A stretch of DNA of 64,000 nucleotides. It comes from CAVSRC01 sp963781775. Its GTDB lineage: Bacteria > Pseudomonadota > Alphaproteobacteria > Rhizobiales > Kaistiaceae. Shown in pieces: positions 17,728 through 26,471 of the stretch (position 1 is its first letter; the number at the start of each line of letters is the position of its first letter). Where the stretch lies: contig CAWAHE010000019.1 of NCBI GenBank assembly GCA_963781775.1, positions 124,001-188,000 on the forward strand, in the 5' to 3' direction. The position numbers and the translations under genes were made by a program. A model generated the notes under the pieces. The model ran no database searches and was not told the origin of the DNA. It worked only from the letters and a program-made list of their open reading frames with translations.

Positions 17728-18768
17728 GTGACGATCATGCGTGACGACCCGGTCACGTATGCCGCGTCCGGCTCGCGTCCTCCACGCGAGCCGGATCGTC
17801 GGCTTCCTGTGTGGCGCCAGGTTGGGCAGTTTGTCCTGCGCTGGCGCGAGGTCAGCATCTTTGCCGCGGCCTTGCTGCTGATCGGCTACTTCCAGTCGAC
17901 CAATGCCGCGTTCCTGTCCGGCGACAACATCGGCAATCTCATCGACTACACCGCCACCACCTCGATCATCGCGGCGGGCGAGGTGATGGTGCTGGTCGTC
18001 GGCGAGCTCGATCTGTCGGTGGGGATGGTCTATGCGCTGGCGCCGTTCATCATGTTCTTCGCCGCGGCCGCCGGCCTGCCGATGTGGCTCGCCGTCATCG
18101 CCGCCCTGGTGGTCGCCGCCGCCGTCGGTGCGGTCAACGCGGCAATCACGATCCTTCTCGACGTTCCGGCGTTCGTCACCACGCTCGGCACGCTGTTTGC
18201 GATTAACGGTCTCACACTGACGATTTCCGGCGGCTTCCCGGTGCAGCCGAAGGCGGGCCCGATATTCACGGCGCTGTTTGGCGGCAATGTCTGGGGTCGG
18301 CTGACGTGGGCGGTGGTCATCGCCCTGGTCTTGCAATTCGTGCTGAACCGGACGCGCTTCGGCCTGCACACCATCGCGACCGGCGGCAACCTTCTCGGCG
18401 CCGCCGAGACCGGCATCGCCGTGAAGCGCATCAAGGCCGCCAATTTCGTCCTGTGCAGCATTCTCGGCGGGTTTGCCGGCGTCATCGATGCGTTCCGCAT
18501 CGGCTCGATCGATCCGCTGGCCGGTGGGTCAGAGATTATGTTCGCTGCGATTGCCGCGGCGGTCATCGGCGGTACGCTGCTCACCGGCGGTTCGGGCACC
18601 GTCATCGGCGCGCTTCTCGGTGCCTTGGTGCTGGGCGTGCTCAAGGATGGCTTCTCGCTGTCCGGCGTCAGCGCCTTCACCTTCGACATGATCCTCGGCG
18701 CGGCGATCCTGGTGACCATGGCCGTCAACATTCGCCTGATGCGCCTGCGCGAACAGGGAGGTGGCTGA
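17728..18768 (+). CDS. Sugar-type ABC transporter permease (RbsC-like)
   Basis: Inner-membrane permease of the ribose/galactose class, about 346 residues with 8-10 hydrophobic segments. Family hallmarks: GEVMVLVVGELDLSVG early and AIAAAVIGGTLLTGGSGTV late. It starts with GTG 17728 right after the binding-protein stop, or with ATG 17737. The stop overlaps the ATG of the ATPase (TGATGA-type junction at 18766-18770), which shows translational coupling. Confidence 0.9.
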   Translation: MTIMRDDPVTYAASGSRPPREPDRRLPVWRQVGQFVLRWREVSIFAAALLLIGYFQSTNAAFLSGDNIGNLIDYTATTSIIAAGEVMVLVVGELDLSVGMVYALAPFIMFFAAAAGLPMWLAVIAALVVAAAVGAVNAAITILLDVPAFVTTLGTLFAINGLTLTISGGFPVQPKAGPIFTALFGGNVWGRLTWAVVIALVLQFVLNRTRFGLHTIATGGNLLGAAETGIAVKRIKAANFVLCSILGGFAGVIDAFRIGSIDPLAGGSEIMFAAIAAAVIGGTLLTGGSGTVIGALLGALVLGVLKDGFSLSGVSAFTFDMILGAAILVTMAVNIRLMRLREQGGG

Positions 18769-19562
18769 TGACCGCGAAAGCCTCTGGGCGGCCGCTGCTC
18801 CGCGCCGAACACATCTCCAAGTCGTTCGGACCGGTCACGGCGCTGCGCGACGTCAACCTGCATCTCGAGCGTGGCGAGGTGCTCGGCCTGCTCGGCGACA
18901 ACGGCGCCGGCAAGTCAACGCTGATGAAGATTCTCACCGGCTTTCACCAGCCGACCACAGGCAAGATCTGGTTCGATGGCCAGTCGGTTCGGCTACGCTC
19001 GGTCAGCCATGCGCGCTCGTTGGGCGTGGAGGCGGTCTATCAGGACCTTGCGCTGATCAACCAGCTCAACGTCTACCAGAACATGTTCCTCCAGCGCGAA
19101 GCGGTTAGCGGCGGCTTGCCCGGCCTGTTCGGCATTCTCGATCAGCGCACCATGCGTGCCCGCGCCATCGAGCACCTGGAGAACATGCGCGTGAACATCC
19201 CGTCGGTCGATGTCGAGGTCGCCAAGCTCTCCGGCGGCCAGCGCCAGGCGATCGCCGTCGCGCGGTCGGTCTTCCAGAAGGCGAAGGTGCTGCTGCTCGA
19301 CGAGCCAACGGCGGCCATGGGCGCCAAGGAATCGGCGCTGATCCTCGATCTCATCCAGCGCCTGAAGGAAGCCGGCGACGTGGCGATGATCATCATCGCG
19401 CACAACTACGCCCAGATCTTCGATGTATGCGACCGCATCAACCTGATCGAGGGCGGCACGATCACCTTCGACAAGCGTACCTCGGAGACGTCGGTCGGCG
19501 AACTGACCGACAGGGTGGTCAACGAGTATCGGCAGGCGCGCCAGGGTGTGCGGGCGGGGTAG
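18768..19562 (+). CDS. Sugar-type ABC transporter ATP-binding protein
   Basis: Single-domain ABC ATPase, 264 residues: Walker A GDNGAGKST, ABC signature LSGGQRQAIAVAR, Walker B VLLLDEPTAAMG and the switch His in IIIAHNYAQIFDV. Members of the sugar class are often double-domain (RbsA, about 500 residues); this is the single-domain form, so it probably works as a dimer. The longer open frame that begins at 18306 is an artefact running through the permease gene. Confidence 0.92.
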   Translation: MTAKASGRPLLRAEHISKSFGPVTALRDVNLHLERGEVLGLLGDNGAGKSTLMKILTGFHQPTTGKIWFDGQSVRLRSVSHARSLGVEAVYQDLALINQLNVYQNMFLQREAVSGGLPGLFGILDQRTMRARAIEHLENMRVNIPSVDVEVAKLSGGQRQAIAVARSVFQKAKVLLLDEPTAAMGAKESALILDLIQRLKEAGDVAMIIIAHNYAQIFDVCDRINLIEGGTITFDKRTSETSVGELTDRVVNEYRQARQGVRAG

Positions 19563-19590
19563 GGCGGGCGGCTGGATTTGCGGCAACCGT

Positions 19591-19700
19591 GTGTCCCGGG
19601 CGCGGTGCGGCACGAAGTGCCGAACCGCAGAACCGGGATCGGCAGCAACGGGCCCCGGATCAGCGGTGCACCGTTTCACGCTGCACCGCGTCCGGGGAAC
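19591..19700. repeat. Two-hairpin intergenic repeat after the ABC operon
   Basis: Two adjacent nested inverted repeats. First: CGGCAC/GTGCCG (19608-19613/19617-19622) inside GCGGT/ACCGC and TCCCGG/CCGGGA. Second: CCCCGGA (19653-19659) with TCCGGGG (19691-19697), nesting GCGGTGCA with TGCACCGC (19663-19670/19682-19689). The layout and words resemble repeated intergenic elements I recall from Hyphomicrobiales genomes (from memory, not searched). It may end both converging transcripts. Confidence 0.6.
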
Positions 19701-19710
19701 GAAGCGCCCC

Positions 19711-22125
19711 TCAGTGCCGCTCGACGAACGAGTCCAACACGCGCTTCTGCCCGGCCTTCTCGAAATCGATGGTGAGCTTGTTGCCGTCGATGGCGCCGAC
19801 GCGGCCGTAGCCGAACTTCTGGTGGAAGACGCGCTCGCCGACCGAATAGTCGCTGGTGCCGCCGATGACGCTCTTGGCGACCAGTTCGCCCTCCAGCAGG
19901 CGTGGGCCGGAGGCGAGCGGGTTGTCGAAACCGCGCTTTGCCCCGCTGCCGGTGCCGGCGCCGGACTTCTCGCGGTTCTTCTGCGCCCTCTGCCAGCCCG
20001 GGGTGGAATAGGTGTTGGCGAACGGATCGCGCGCGTCGAAGCGCGAGGTGCCGTAGGCGTTGGCGCCATAGCCGCCGTAGTTGGCGTTCTCCTCGTTCAC
20101 CTCGACATGGTCCTCGGGCAGTTCGTCGAGGAAGCGCGAGGGGATGGAGGATTGCCACAGGCCGTGCATGCGCCGGTTGGCGGCGAAATGGATATAGGCG
20201 CGGTGGCGCGCCCGCGTGATGCCGACATAGGCGAGGCGTCGTTCTTCCTCGAGGCCCGCGCGGCCGTTCTCGTCAAGGGTGCGTTGCGACGGGAACAGAC
20301 CTTCCTCCCAGCCGGGCAGGAAGACCACGTCGAACTCCAGCCCCTTCGCCGAATGCAGCGTCATGATCGAAACGGCGTCGTTGCCGGCCTCGCCCTCGGT
20401 ATCCATGACCAGCGAGATATGCTCGAGGAATCCGCCGAGGGAATCGAACTCCTCCATCGAGCGGACGAGTTCCTTGAGGTTCTCCAGCCGCCCGGGCGCA
20501 TCGGCCGAGCGGTCGGCCTGCCACATCTCGGTATAGCCGGACTCGTCGAGGATGATCTCGGCCAGTTCGGTGTGTGACAGGTGGCCCATCTGTCCGCGCC
20601 AGCGGGCAAGCGCCGAGAGGAGATCGCGGAGCGAAGCGCGTGTGCGCGCCGCCACCTCGTCGGTCTCGACAATCTCAGCCGCGGCGTCGGTTAGCGGAAT
20701 GCCGCGGGCGCGGGCGCGATCGTGGAGAAGCTTCACCGTCGTCTCGCCGATGCCCCGGCGCGGGGTGTTGACGATGCGCTCGAAGGCGAGATCGTCGGCC
20801 GGCTGCGCCACCACGCGGAAATAGGCGAGCGCATCTCGGATCTCCAGGCGCTCGTAGAAGCGCGGGCCGCCGATGACGCGGTAGCTCAGCCCAAGCGTGA
20901 CGAAGCGATCTTCGAAGGCGCGCATCTGGAACGAGGCGCGCACCAGGATCGCCATCTCGTTCAGCGCAATGCCCTTGCGCTGGAGCTGCTCGATCTCCTC
21001 GCCGATGGCGCGGGCTTCCTGCTCCGAGTCCCATGATGACGACACCGACACGCGCATCGCGTCCGGGTCGACGTCGTCGGTGAACAGCGTCTTGCCGAGC
21101 CGGCCTTCATTGTGGGTGATGAGATGTGAAGCGGCGCCGAGGATATGCGAAGTCGAACGGTAGTTGCGCTCCAGGCGGATGACCTTGGCGCCCGGAAAAT
21201 CTTTCTCGAAGCGGAGGATGTTGTCGACCTCGGCGCCGCGCCAGCCATAGATCGACTGGTCGTCGTCGCCGACGCAACAGATGTTGGCCTGCGATCTGCC
21301 GCCCGCCGCGGGCGCCTGCGCCAGCAGGCGCAGCCACAGATACTGCGCGACGTTGGTGTCCTGATACTCGTCGACCAGCATGTAGCGGAAGCGGGCGTGG
21401 TAATCGGCGAGAACGTCGGCGTTCTTCCGCAGGATGGTCAGCGGCTCCAGCACGAGGTCGCCGAAGTCGGCGGCGTTCAGCACCTTCAACCGCGCCTGAT
21501 AGGCGGCGTAGAGCTTCTTGCCGCGCCCGTCTGCGAAGGCGCGCCCGTCGACCTCCGGCACGTCGGCGGGCGCCAGACCGCGGTTCTTCCAATGGTCGAT
21601 CAGCCCGGCGAGCTGGCGCGCCGGCCAGCGCTTCTCGTCGATCCCCTCCGCCTGGATGATCTGCTTCATCAGGCGGATCTGGTCGTCGGTGTCGAGAATG
21701 GTGAAATCGGATTTCAGTCCGGCGAGTTCGGCGTGGCGGCGGAGCATCTTCGCGCCGATCGAGTGGAACGTGCCCAGCCACTGCATGCCCTCGACCACGC
21801 CGCCGATCAGGTCGCCGACGCGGATTTTCATCTCGCGCGCCGCCTTGTTGGTGAAGGTGACGGAGAGGATCTGCCACGGTTTGGCGCGGCCGGTGGCGAG
21901 CAGGTGGGCGATGCGCGTGGTCAGCACGCGGGTCTTGCCGGTGCCGGCGCCGGCGAGCACGAGCACCGGGCCCTCCGTCGCCTCGACGGCATCGCGCTGC
22001 TCCGGGTTCAGCTTGTCGAGGTAGGGCGTCGGCCGTGCGCCGGCCGCCCGCGCCGCGATGCCGCCCGGTTTGGGGCCGGGCGCGGGCAGGGCGTCGTCAT
22101 CCAGGCGCTCGGCAGGGTCGGTCAT
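19711..22125 (-). CDS. DNA helicase UvrD/PcrA
   Basis: Superfamily 1A 3'-5' DNA helicase for excision and mismatch repair, 804 residues from ATG 22125. Motifs in order: Q motif LNPEQRDAV, Walker A AGAGTGKT at residues 58-65, FTNKAAREM (Ia), DEYQDTN (Walker B), GDDDQSIYGWRGA (III), LERNYRST (IV), SIMTLHSAKGLEFDVVFLPG (V) and AYVGITRARH (VI). The C-terminal small domain (GERVFHQKFGYGRVGAI) is the PcrA/UvrD Tudor-like module. A TTG at 22134 is a less likely start. Confidence 0.95.
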   Translation of the reverse strand: MTDPAERLDDDALPAPGPKPGGIAARAAGARPTPYLDKLNPEQRDAVEATEGPVLVLAGAGTGKTRVLTTRIAHLLATGRAKPWQILSVTFTNKAAREMKIRVGDLIGGVVEGMQWLGTFHSIGAKMLRRHAELAGLKSDFTILDTDDQIRLMKQIIQAEGIDEKRWPARQLAGLIDHWKNRGLAPADVPEVDGRAFADGRGKKLYAAYQARLKVLNAADFGDLVLEPLTILRKNADVLADYHARFRYMLVDEYQDTNVAQYLWLRLLAQAPAAGGRSQANICCVGDDDQSIYGWRGAEVDNILRFEKDFPGAKVIRLERNYRSTSHILGAASHLITHNEGRLGKTLFTDDVDPDAMRVSVSSSWDSEQEARAIGEEIEQLQRKGIALNEMAILVRASFQMRAFEDRFVTLGLSYRVIGGPRFYERLEIRDALAYFRVVAQPADDLAFERIVNTPRRGIGETTVKLLHDRARARGIPLTDAAAEIVETDEVAARTRASLRDLLSALARWRGQMGHLSHTELAEIILDESGYTEMWQADRSADAPGRLENLKELVRSMEEFDSLGGFLEHISLVMDTEGEAGNDAVSIMTLHSAKGLEFDVVFLPGWEEGLFPSQRTLDENGRAGLEEERRLAYVGITRARHRAYIHFAANRRMHGLWQSSIPSRFLDELPEDHVEVNEENANYGGYGANAYGTSRFDARDPFANTYSTPGWQRAQKNREKSGAGTGSGAKRGFDNPLASGPRLLEGELVAKSVIGGTSDYSVGERVFHQKFGYGRVGAIDGNKLTIDFEKAGQKRVLDSFVERH

Positions 22126-22234
22126 CAGGTGCAAAAATCCACGAATCCGGAAGCGGGAACACTATAGCAACAGATGGTGCGAAAAAGGGCGGCAGGGAAG
22201 GGCGGGTGTCCTCCCCGTCGGGAAAGGTGAGAGC

Positions 22235-23104
22235 ATGACAGGATCAGTGCAAATGACGGCCCCGCCGGATGCGGCAAAGCGGCGGAGCGCGCCGGTGGTG
22301 GTGGCCTATCCGGTCGAGAACCTGCCGCCGTATGACGACGCCTTCTACGCGGCCGCCCGTGCTGGGATGGCGAAAGTCTCGGAGATCACCGTCCCGCCGC
22401 GCGACGCCCGCGCCTTCAGCGTGCCGGCCGGGCATCTCTTCCGCATCGTCAGCGTCGACGGACCGCAGGTCGGCGACCTCAACCTGTGGAATGCCCACGA
22501 CCTGTCGGAGCGCTTCTTCTCCGGCAAGACGCGGGCGTTGCACGCCACGCATGTCACCACCGGCGACCGGCTGTGGAGCACGTTCCCGACGCTGAGGCCG
22601 CTCGCCACCATCACCCAGGATACGCTCGGCTGGTACGGGTGGGACGCTGACGGCGCCGGCGTCCACGACGTCATCGGCACGCGCTGCGACCCCTACACCA
22701 ACCTGCTGCTCAACCACGTCGAGTATCATCACTGCTGCCACTCGAACCTGACGCGGGCGCTCGCCGCCGAGCGTGGACTGCCGCTGGTCGAGGCCGAGCG
22801 TCACATCCATGACGTGCTCAACGTCTTCATGTGCACCGGCTTCACGCGCGACACGCACCAGTACTTCATGAAGGCGAGCCCGGTCCGGCCGGGCGACTTC
22901 ATCGAGTTCTTCGCCGAGATCGATCTACTGGGTGCGCTGTCGGCGTGCCCCGGCGGCGATTGCGGCGCCAGCCATTCCGACGACGTGGCCGGCTGCTATC
23001 CGCTTCATGTCGAGATCTACAAGCCGGCCGATGGCGCGCTCGCCGGATGGCAGTCACCTGTCGGAAGTACCTATTCGCGGACGCATGGTGTAAGCGGTCG
23101 TTAG
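22235..23104 (+). CDS. DUF1989 (urea carboxylase-associated type) protein
   Basis: 289 residues from ATG 22235, with GGAAAGG upstream. The core matches the DUF1989 family: LFRIVSVDGPQVGDLNLWNA, RALHATHVTTGDRLWST, HDVIGTRCDPYTN, and later LNVFMCTGF and ASPVRPGDFIEFFAEIDLLGALSACPGGDC. Members are often found beside urea carboxylase or amino-acid transport genes, but no such gene is here, so the substrate is unknown. The Cys/His clusters (YHHCCHSN, CPGGDC) could bind metal. It stands alone. Confidence 0.8.
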   Translation: MTGSVQMTAPPDAAKRRSAPVVVAYPVENLPPYDDAFYAAARAGMAKVSEITVPPRDARAFSVPAGHLFRIVSVDGPQVGDLNLWNAHDLSERFFSGKTRALHATHVTTGDRLWSTFPTLRPLATITQDTLGWYGWDADGAGVHDVIGTRCDPYTNLLLNHVEYHHCCHSNLTRALAAERGLPLVEAERHIHDVLNVFMCTGFTRDTHQYFMKASPVRPGDFIEFFAEIDLLGALSACPGGDCGASHSDDVAGCYPLHVEIYKPADGALAGWQSPVGSTYSRTHGVSGR

Positions 23105-23350
23105 CCATCTCCGTTAGGCGGAATTACACGGCTCTTCGCTAAACCTGCTCAGGCGGGGAATGCTGGAACGATGCGTCTTTCCAATTCCACGGGAAGACCG
23201 GGCGGGGGCTCATAATGCAAATTGCGGGATTGTCGTGGACGACGCTTGATGGCGGCGCGCTGCCAAATCGTGCCCGGTCATTCGCTGCGAGGCGGCGCGA
23301 AGTCCCGATCGCAACGCCTGCCGTGATCGCGGAAGCGTCGGTCTAGTCAC

Positions 23351-25630
23351 ATGCCCGATCGGTCCAGCCGCCAACGCGCCGAGGCGACGCGCGAGCCCGG
23401 GGGGATCGACCTCGATCGGCTCGCCGATCTGGTCGGTGCGGCCGACGACGGCCGCCACCGGACCGACCGGCCGGGCGCGCCGACGGCCGAGGAAGTCCGG
23501 CAGGCCCACGCCCGTCTGCTGGAGGCGCTCGAGGTCGTGCCGGAGGGGCTCGTCCTTCTCAACGCCGAAAGGCAGTACGTCTTCTTCAACCAGCACTTCC
23601 TCGAGATCTACGACGTCACGCGCGACAAGATCGCGGTGGGCGTCAATTTCTTCGATGCCGTTCGCGCGGGCCTGGAGCGCGGTCTCTATCTGGATGCGAT
23701 CGGGCGCGAAGAAGAATGGCTCGCCGAACGCGCCGAACATATCGGCAAGGATCGCAGTTCCATCGAGCAGCATCTGAGCGGCGATCGCTGGGTGCGGATC
23801 GAGGAGCGTCGCACCGCCGACGGCGGCAGCATCGGCATCAGGATCGACATCACCGACCTGAAGCGGAGGGAGGAGGCGCTGAAGCGGCGCTCGGACCAGC
23901 TGCTCGAGGCCCAGCGGCTGGGCAAGACCGGCGACTGGAGCTACCGGATCGGCGACGCGGAATTCTGGTGGTCGCCGCAGATCTACGCGCTGCTCGCATA
24001 CGATCCGGCGACGTTCCGGCCGGAGCGCGAAGCGGTGATGGCGCTGTGCCAGGGAGAATCCGCCAAGATCGCTCTGGCCACGCATGCCGAGGTTCTGCGC
24101 AGCGGGCAGGCGAGGAGCGTCGACCTGAAGGTGAGGCGGGGCGACGGCGCGATCGCCGACATCGCCATGACCGCCCAGGCGATGACCGACGCCGGCGGCC
24201 AGGTCGTCGGCCTGCACGGCACGATCCAGGACATCGGCGAGCGCAAGGCGGCCGAAGAGGCGCTTGAGAAACTCGCCTATTTCGATCCGCTCACCGGCCT
24301 TGCCAACCGCGCTCTTTTCCAGCGCGAACTGGACAACGTGCTGGCGCGCTGCGGCAAATCCGGTTCGCGCGCGGCGCTCCTGCTTCTCGATCTCGATCAT
24401 TTCAAGGAGGTCAACGACTCGCTCGGCCACGAGGCCGGCGACGAGCTGCTCGTCCGGGTCTCGCAGCTGATCGCGAAGGTGCTCGACGAGAACCACTTCT
24501 TCTGCCGGCTGGGCGGCGATGAATTCGCCGTCATCATGCCGGGCGATCCCACCAAGTCGGCGGTCATGCGATTGGCGGCCAAGATCGTCGTGGCGGCGTC
24601 CGGCACGGTCGTGCTCGAACGCGGCGAGGTCGGCATCGGCACCAGCATCGGCATCGCGCTGGTGCCCGAGGACAGCGACGGCGCCGTCGATCTCCAGCGC
24701 AAGGCCGACCTCGCGCTCTATCGCGCCAAGGCCAACGGCCGCGGCCGTTTCGCGTTTTTCGAACACGAGATGAGCACCGTCCTGCAATACAAGACGGCGC
24801 TGGCGCGCGAGCTGCGCCGCGCCGTCACCGAGAACATCGGCCTGGAGGTGCACTACCAGCCGCAGGTGACGCTCGCGTCGGGTCGCGTCACCGGCTACGA
24901 GGCGCTCATGCGCTGGCGGCATCCGGCGCTGGGCATGGTTCCGCCCAGCGAATTCATCCCGGTCGCCGAAAGCTCGCACCTCATCTGCGATCTCGGCCTC
25001 TATGTCCTGCGTCAGGCGGTGGGGCAGGCCAGGGCCTGGCTCGACGCCGGCGAGACCGGCCGCGAGATCTCCGTCAACGTCTCGGCGGCGCAGATCTGGC
25101 AGTCCGATTTCATCAACGACGTCGCCCGCGTGCTCGCCGAAACCGGCCTGCCGCCGAACCTGTTGTGCGTCGAGCTGACCGAGAGCCTGCTCGCCGATCA
25201 TTCGGCCGGGCGCGTGCGCGGCGTTCTCACCAGCCTGAAGCGGCTGGGCGTCTCGCTGGCGCTCGATGATTTCGGCACGGACTATTCGTCGCTCGGCTAT
25301 CTCACCCAGTTGCCCTTCGACAAGATCAAGATCGACCGCATCTTCGTGGCGGAGGTCGAGACGTCGGAGCGTGCGCGCCGGCTGCTGGAAGGCGTCATCG
25401 CGCTCGGCCGCGGTCTCGGCATGACGATCGTCGCCGAGGGCGCCGAGACTCCCGAACAGCTCGCCATCCTCGACGATTTCCGCTGCGATATCGTCCAGGG
25501 CTTCGTCTTCGCGCGCCCCGGCCCGGCCGATGATGCGCTGGCGGTTGCCCGTGCCCTCGAGGGTCATTCGTCTGCGGGGGGCGTGCAGCGGCCTCCGAGC
25601 GCCCTCAGGCAAGCCGTCGGCGCGGCCTGA
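23351..25630 (+). CDS. PAS-GGDEF-EAL cyclic-di-GMP signalling protein
   Basis: 759-residue soluble protein that could make and break c-di-GMP. Two PAS-like sensor segments occupy roughly residues 50-300 (LEALEVVPEGLVLLNAERQ; then SYRIGDAEFWWSPQIYALL and a PAC-like tail GTIQDIGERKAAEEALEKL). The GGDEF domain has an intact GGDEF signature at 388-392. No RxxD inhibitory site precedes it (residues NHFFCRL). The EAL domain has EAL at 517-519, and the loop DDFGTDYSSLGYL. No transmembrane helix is evident. It is transcribed alone. Which activity dominates cannot be told. Confidence 0.93.
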   Translation: MPDRSSRQRAEATREPGGIDLDRLADLVGAADDGRHRTDRPGAPTAEEVRQAHARLLEALEVVPEGLVLLNAERQYVFFNQHFLEIYDVTRDKIAVGVNFFDAVRAGLERGLYLDAIGREEEWLAERAEHIGKDRSSIEQHLSGDRWVRIEERRTADGGSIGIRIDITDLKRREEALKRRSDQLLEAQRLGKTGDWSYRIGDAEFWWSPQIYALLAYDPATFRPEREAVMALCQGESAKIALATHAEVLRSGQARSVDLKVRRGDGAIADIAMTAQAMTDAGGQVVGLHGTIQDIGERKAAEEALEKLAYFDPLTGLANRALFQRELDNVLARCGKSGSRAALLLLDLDHFKEVNDSLGHEAGDELLVRVSQLIAKVLDENHFFCRLGGDEFAVIMPGDPTKSAVMRLAAKIVVAASGTVVLERGEVGIGTSIGIALVPEDSDGAVDLQRKADLALYRAKANGRGRFAFFEHEMSTVLQYKTALARELRRAVTENIGLEVHYQPQVTLASGRVTGYEALMRWRHPALGMVPPSEFIPVAESSHLICDLGLYVLRQAVGQARAWLDAGETGREISVNVSAAQIWQSDFINDVARVLAETGLPPNLLCVELTESLLADHSAGRVRGVLTSLKRLGVSLALDDFGTDYSSLGYLTQLPFDKIKIDRIFVAEVETSERARRLLEGVIALGRGLGMTIVAEGAETPEQLAILDDFRCDIVQGFVFARPGPADDALAVARALEGHSSAGGVQRPPSALRQAVGAA

Positions 25631-25750
25631 GGCGGCGCGGCGCCGGGTTCCGGATGTGGAACCGCCGGCCCGGCGAAATATCGGCGCCGGCGAGGAACAC
25701 GGATGCCGGTTCCATCGTTCTCTTGCGGGGCGACCAAGGAGAACGTTCCC

Positions 25751-25984
25751 ATGGACCAGAAGAACCAGAACAATCCGAGCCAGCAGAAGGGCAGTCAGCC
25801 GAACCAGCAGCAGGGCGGCCAGCATCAGGCGCCCGGCCATCAGGCCGACAAGAACAACCCCCAGCAGGGCGGCCGTCAGGCGCCCGGCCAGCAGGGCGGA
25901 CAGACCCACAGCGGCCAGCAGCGCGCCGATCGCGAGCGCGATCCGGCCGACAAGACGACCAAGCACGACGACATGAAGCGCTAA
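25751..25984 (+). CDS. Small Gln/Gly/Asn-rich hydrophilic protein
   Basis: 77 residues starting MDQKNQNNPSQQKG, with an AAGGAG ribosome site at the right distance from ATG 25751. It is made almost entirely of Gln, Asn, Gly, Pro, Lys and Asp with internal near-repeats (HQAPGHQADKNNPQQGG, RQAPGQQGGQTH) and a charged tail (RADRERDPADKTTKHDD). It is probably disordered. I do not recognise a family; stress-induced hydrophilic proteins of this look are known but this is not evidence of that role. Its 3' end is duplicated at 26883. Confidence 0.7.
   Translation: MDQKNQNNPSQQKGSQPNQQQGGQHQAPGHQADKNNPQQGGRQAPGQQGGQTHSGQQRADRERDPADKTTKHDDMKR
25903..25954 (+). repeat. Direct repeat, copy 1 (3' end of the Q-rich gene)
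   Basis: 52 bp that recur at 26883-26934 with only three mismatches. Similarity continues more loosely to the stop region (AAGCAC then CACATGA versus GACATGA). This copy is inside the reading frame of the small Q-rich protein. Confidence 0.85.
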
Positions 25985-25998
25985 GGCGCGACCCTCAG

Positions 25999-26043
25999 GC
26001 CGTCCTGCCTCCCGGCTTCACGAGCGGGAGGCGGGACGGCTTT
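25999..26043 (+). terminator. Intrinsic terminator of the Q-rich gene
   Basis: 15-bp stem with one G-T wobble: arms at 25999-26013 and 26026-26040, loop of 12 nt, then TTT. It starts 14 nt after the stop codon. Confidence 0.8.
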
Positions 26044-26059
26044 CGCCTGCGCGTCCTTC

Positions 26060-26088
26060 TTGACTTCTATACGGAATCTCCGTATATG
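26060..26088 (+). promoter_or_regulatory. Toxin-antitoxin promoter with palindromic operator
   Basis: TTGACT (26060-26065), a 17-bp spacer and TATATG (26083-26088) make a good sigma70-type promoter. A perfect 8-bp inverted repeat TATACGGA/TCCGTATA with a 3-nt centre (26068-26086) covers the spacer and the -10 element, as expected for self-repression by the XRE antitoxin. Transcription would start about at 26095, only a few bases before the toxin's GTG at 26097, so the mRNA may be almost leaderless. Confidence 0.75.
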
Positions 26089-26096
26089 AACCATCG

Positions 26097-26471
26097 GTGC
26101 ACACGGTCATCGAAACCCCGGCTTTTCTGGCGTCCGCGCGGGACGAGGGACTGGGTGATGGTGAGCGGACGGCAATCGTGACTTTTCTCGCGCACAATCC
26201 CGATGCTGGCGATCTGATGCCGGGGACCGGTGGCGCCCGCAAGGTCCGGTTCGCCGGTCGCGGCAAGGGCAAGAGCGGTGGCTATCGCGTCGTGACCTTT
26301 TATGCGGGCGAGGACATTCCGGTATTCTTGCTCGACGTCTATGGCAAAGGCTCACAGGCTAATTTGTCCAAGGCTGAGCGAAACGAATTGCGGAAGGTGC
26401 TGACGGCGTTGCCGCAAACGTGGCGGGCTCAGGCCGGCGTGCGCACGAAAAAGCGAGGACGCGGGAGATGA
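26097..26471 (+). CDS. RelE/HigB-family toxin
   Basis: 124-residue basic protein of the RelE superfamily, HigB-like branch: VIETPAFLASARDEGL near the N-terminus, then MPGTGGARKVRFAGRGKGKSGGYRVVTFYA, and a C-terminal helix with LSKAERNELRKVL. Known members cut ribosome-bound mRNA; no assay-level claim can be made here. It starts with GTG 26097 and its last codons overlap the antitoxin ATG. The toxin-first order is usual for higBA-type modules. Confidence 0.85.
   Translation: MHTVIETPAFLASARDEGLGDGERTAIVTFLAHNPDAGDLMPGTGGARKVRFAGRGKGKSGGYRVVTFYAGEDIPVFLLDVYGKGSQANLSKAERNELRKVLTALPQTWRAQAGVRTKKRGRGR

Noticed and set aside
16639..18369. 576-codon minus-strand open frame
   Set aside because: Shadow of the ABC importer genes; the plus-strand frames have full family signatures.
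23210..25966. 918-codon open frame on the minus strand
   Set aside because: It is exactly antisense to the GGDEF/EAL gene. The translation is rich in Arg, Asp and Gly without any domain; long shadow frames are expected at this GC.
25751..25984. Q-rich repeats considered as a CRISPR or tandem-repeat array
   Set aside because: They are imperfect codon-level repeats in one small reading frame with no regular spacing.
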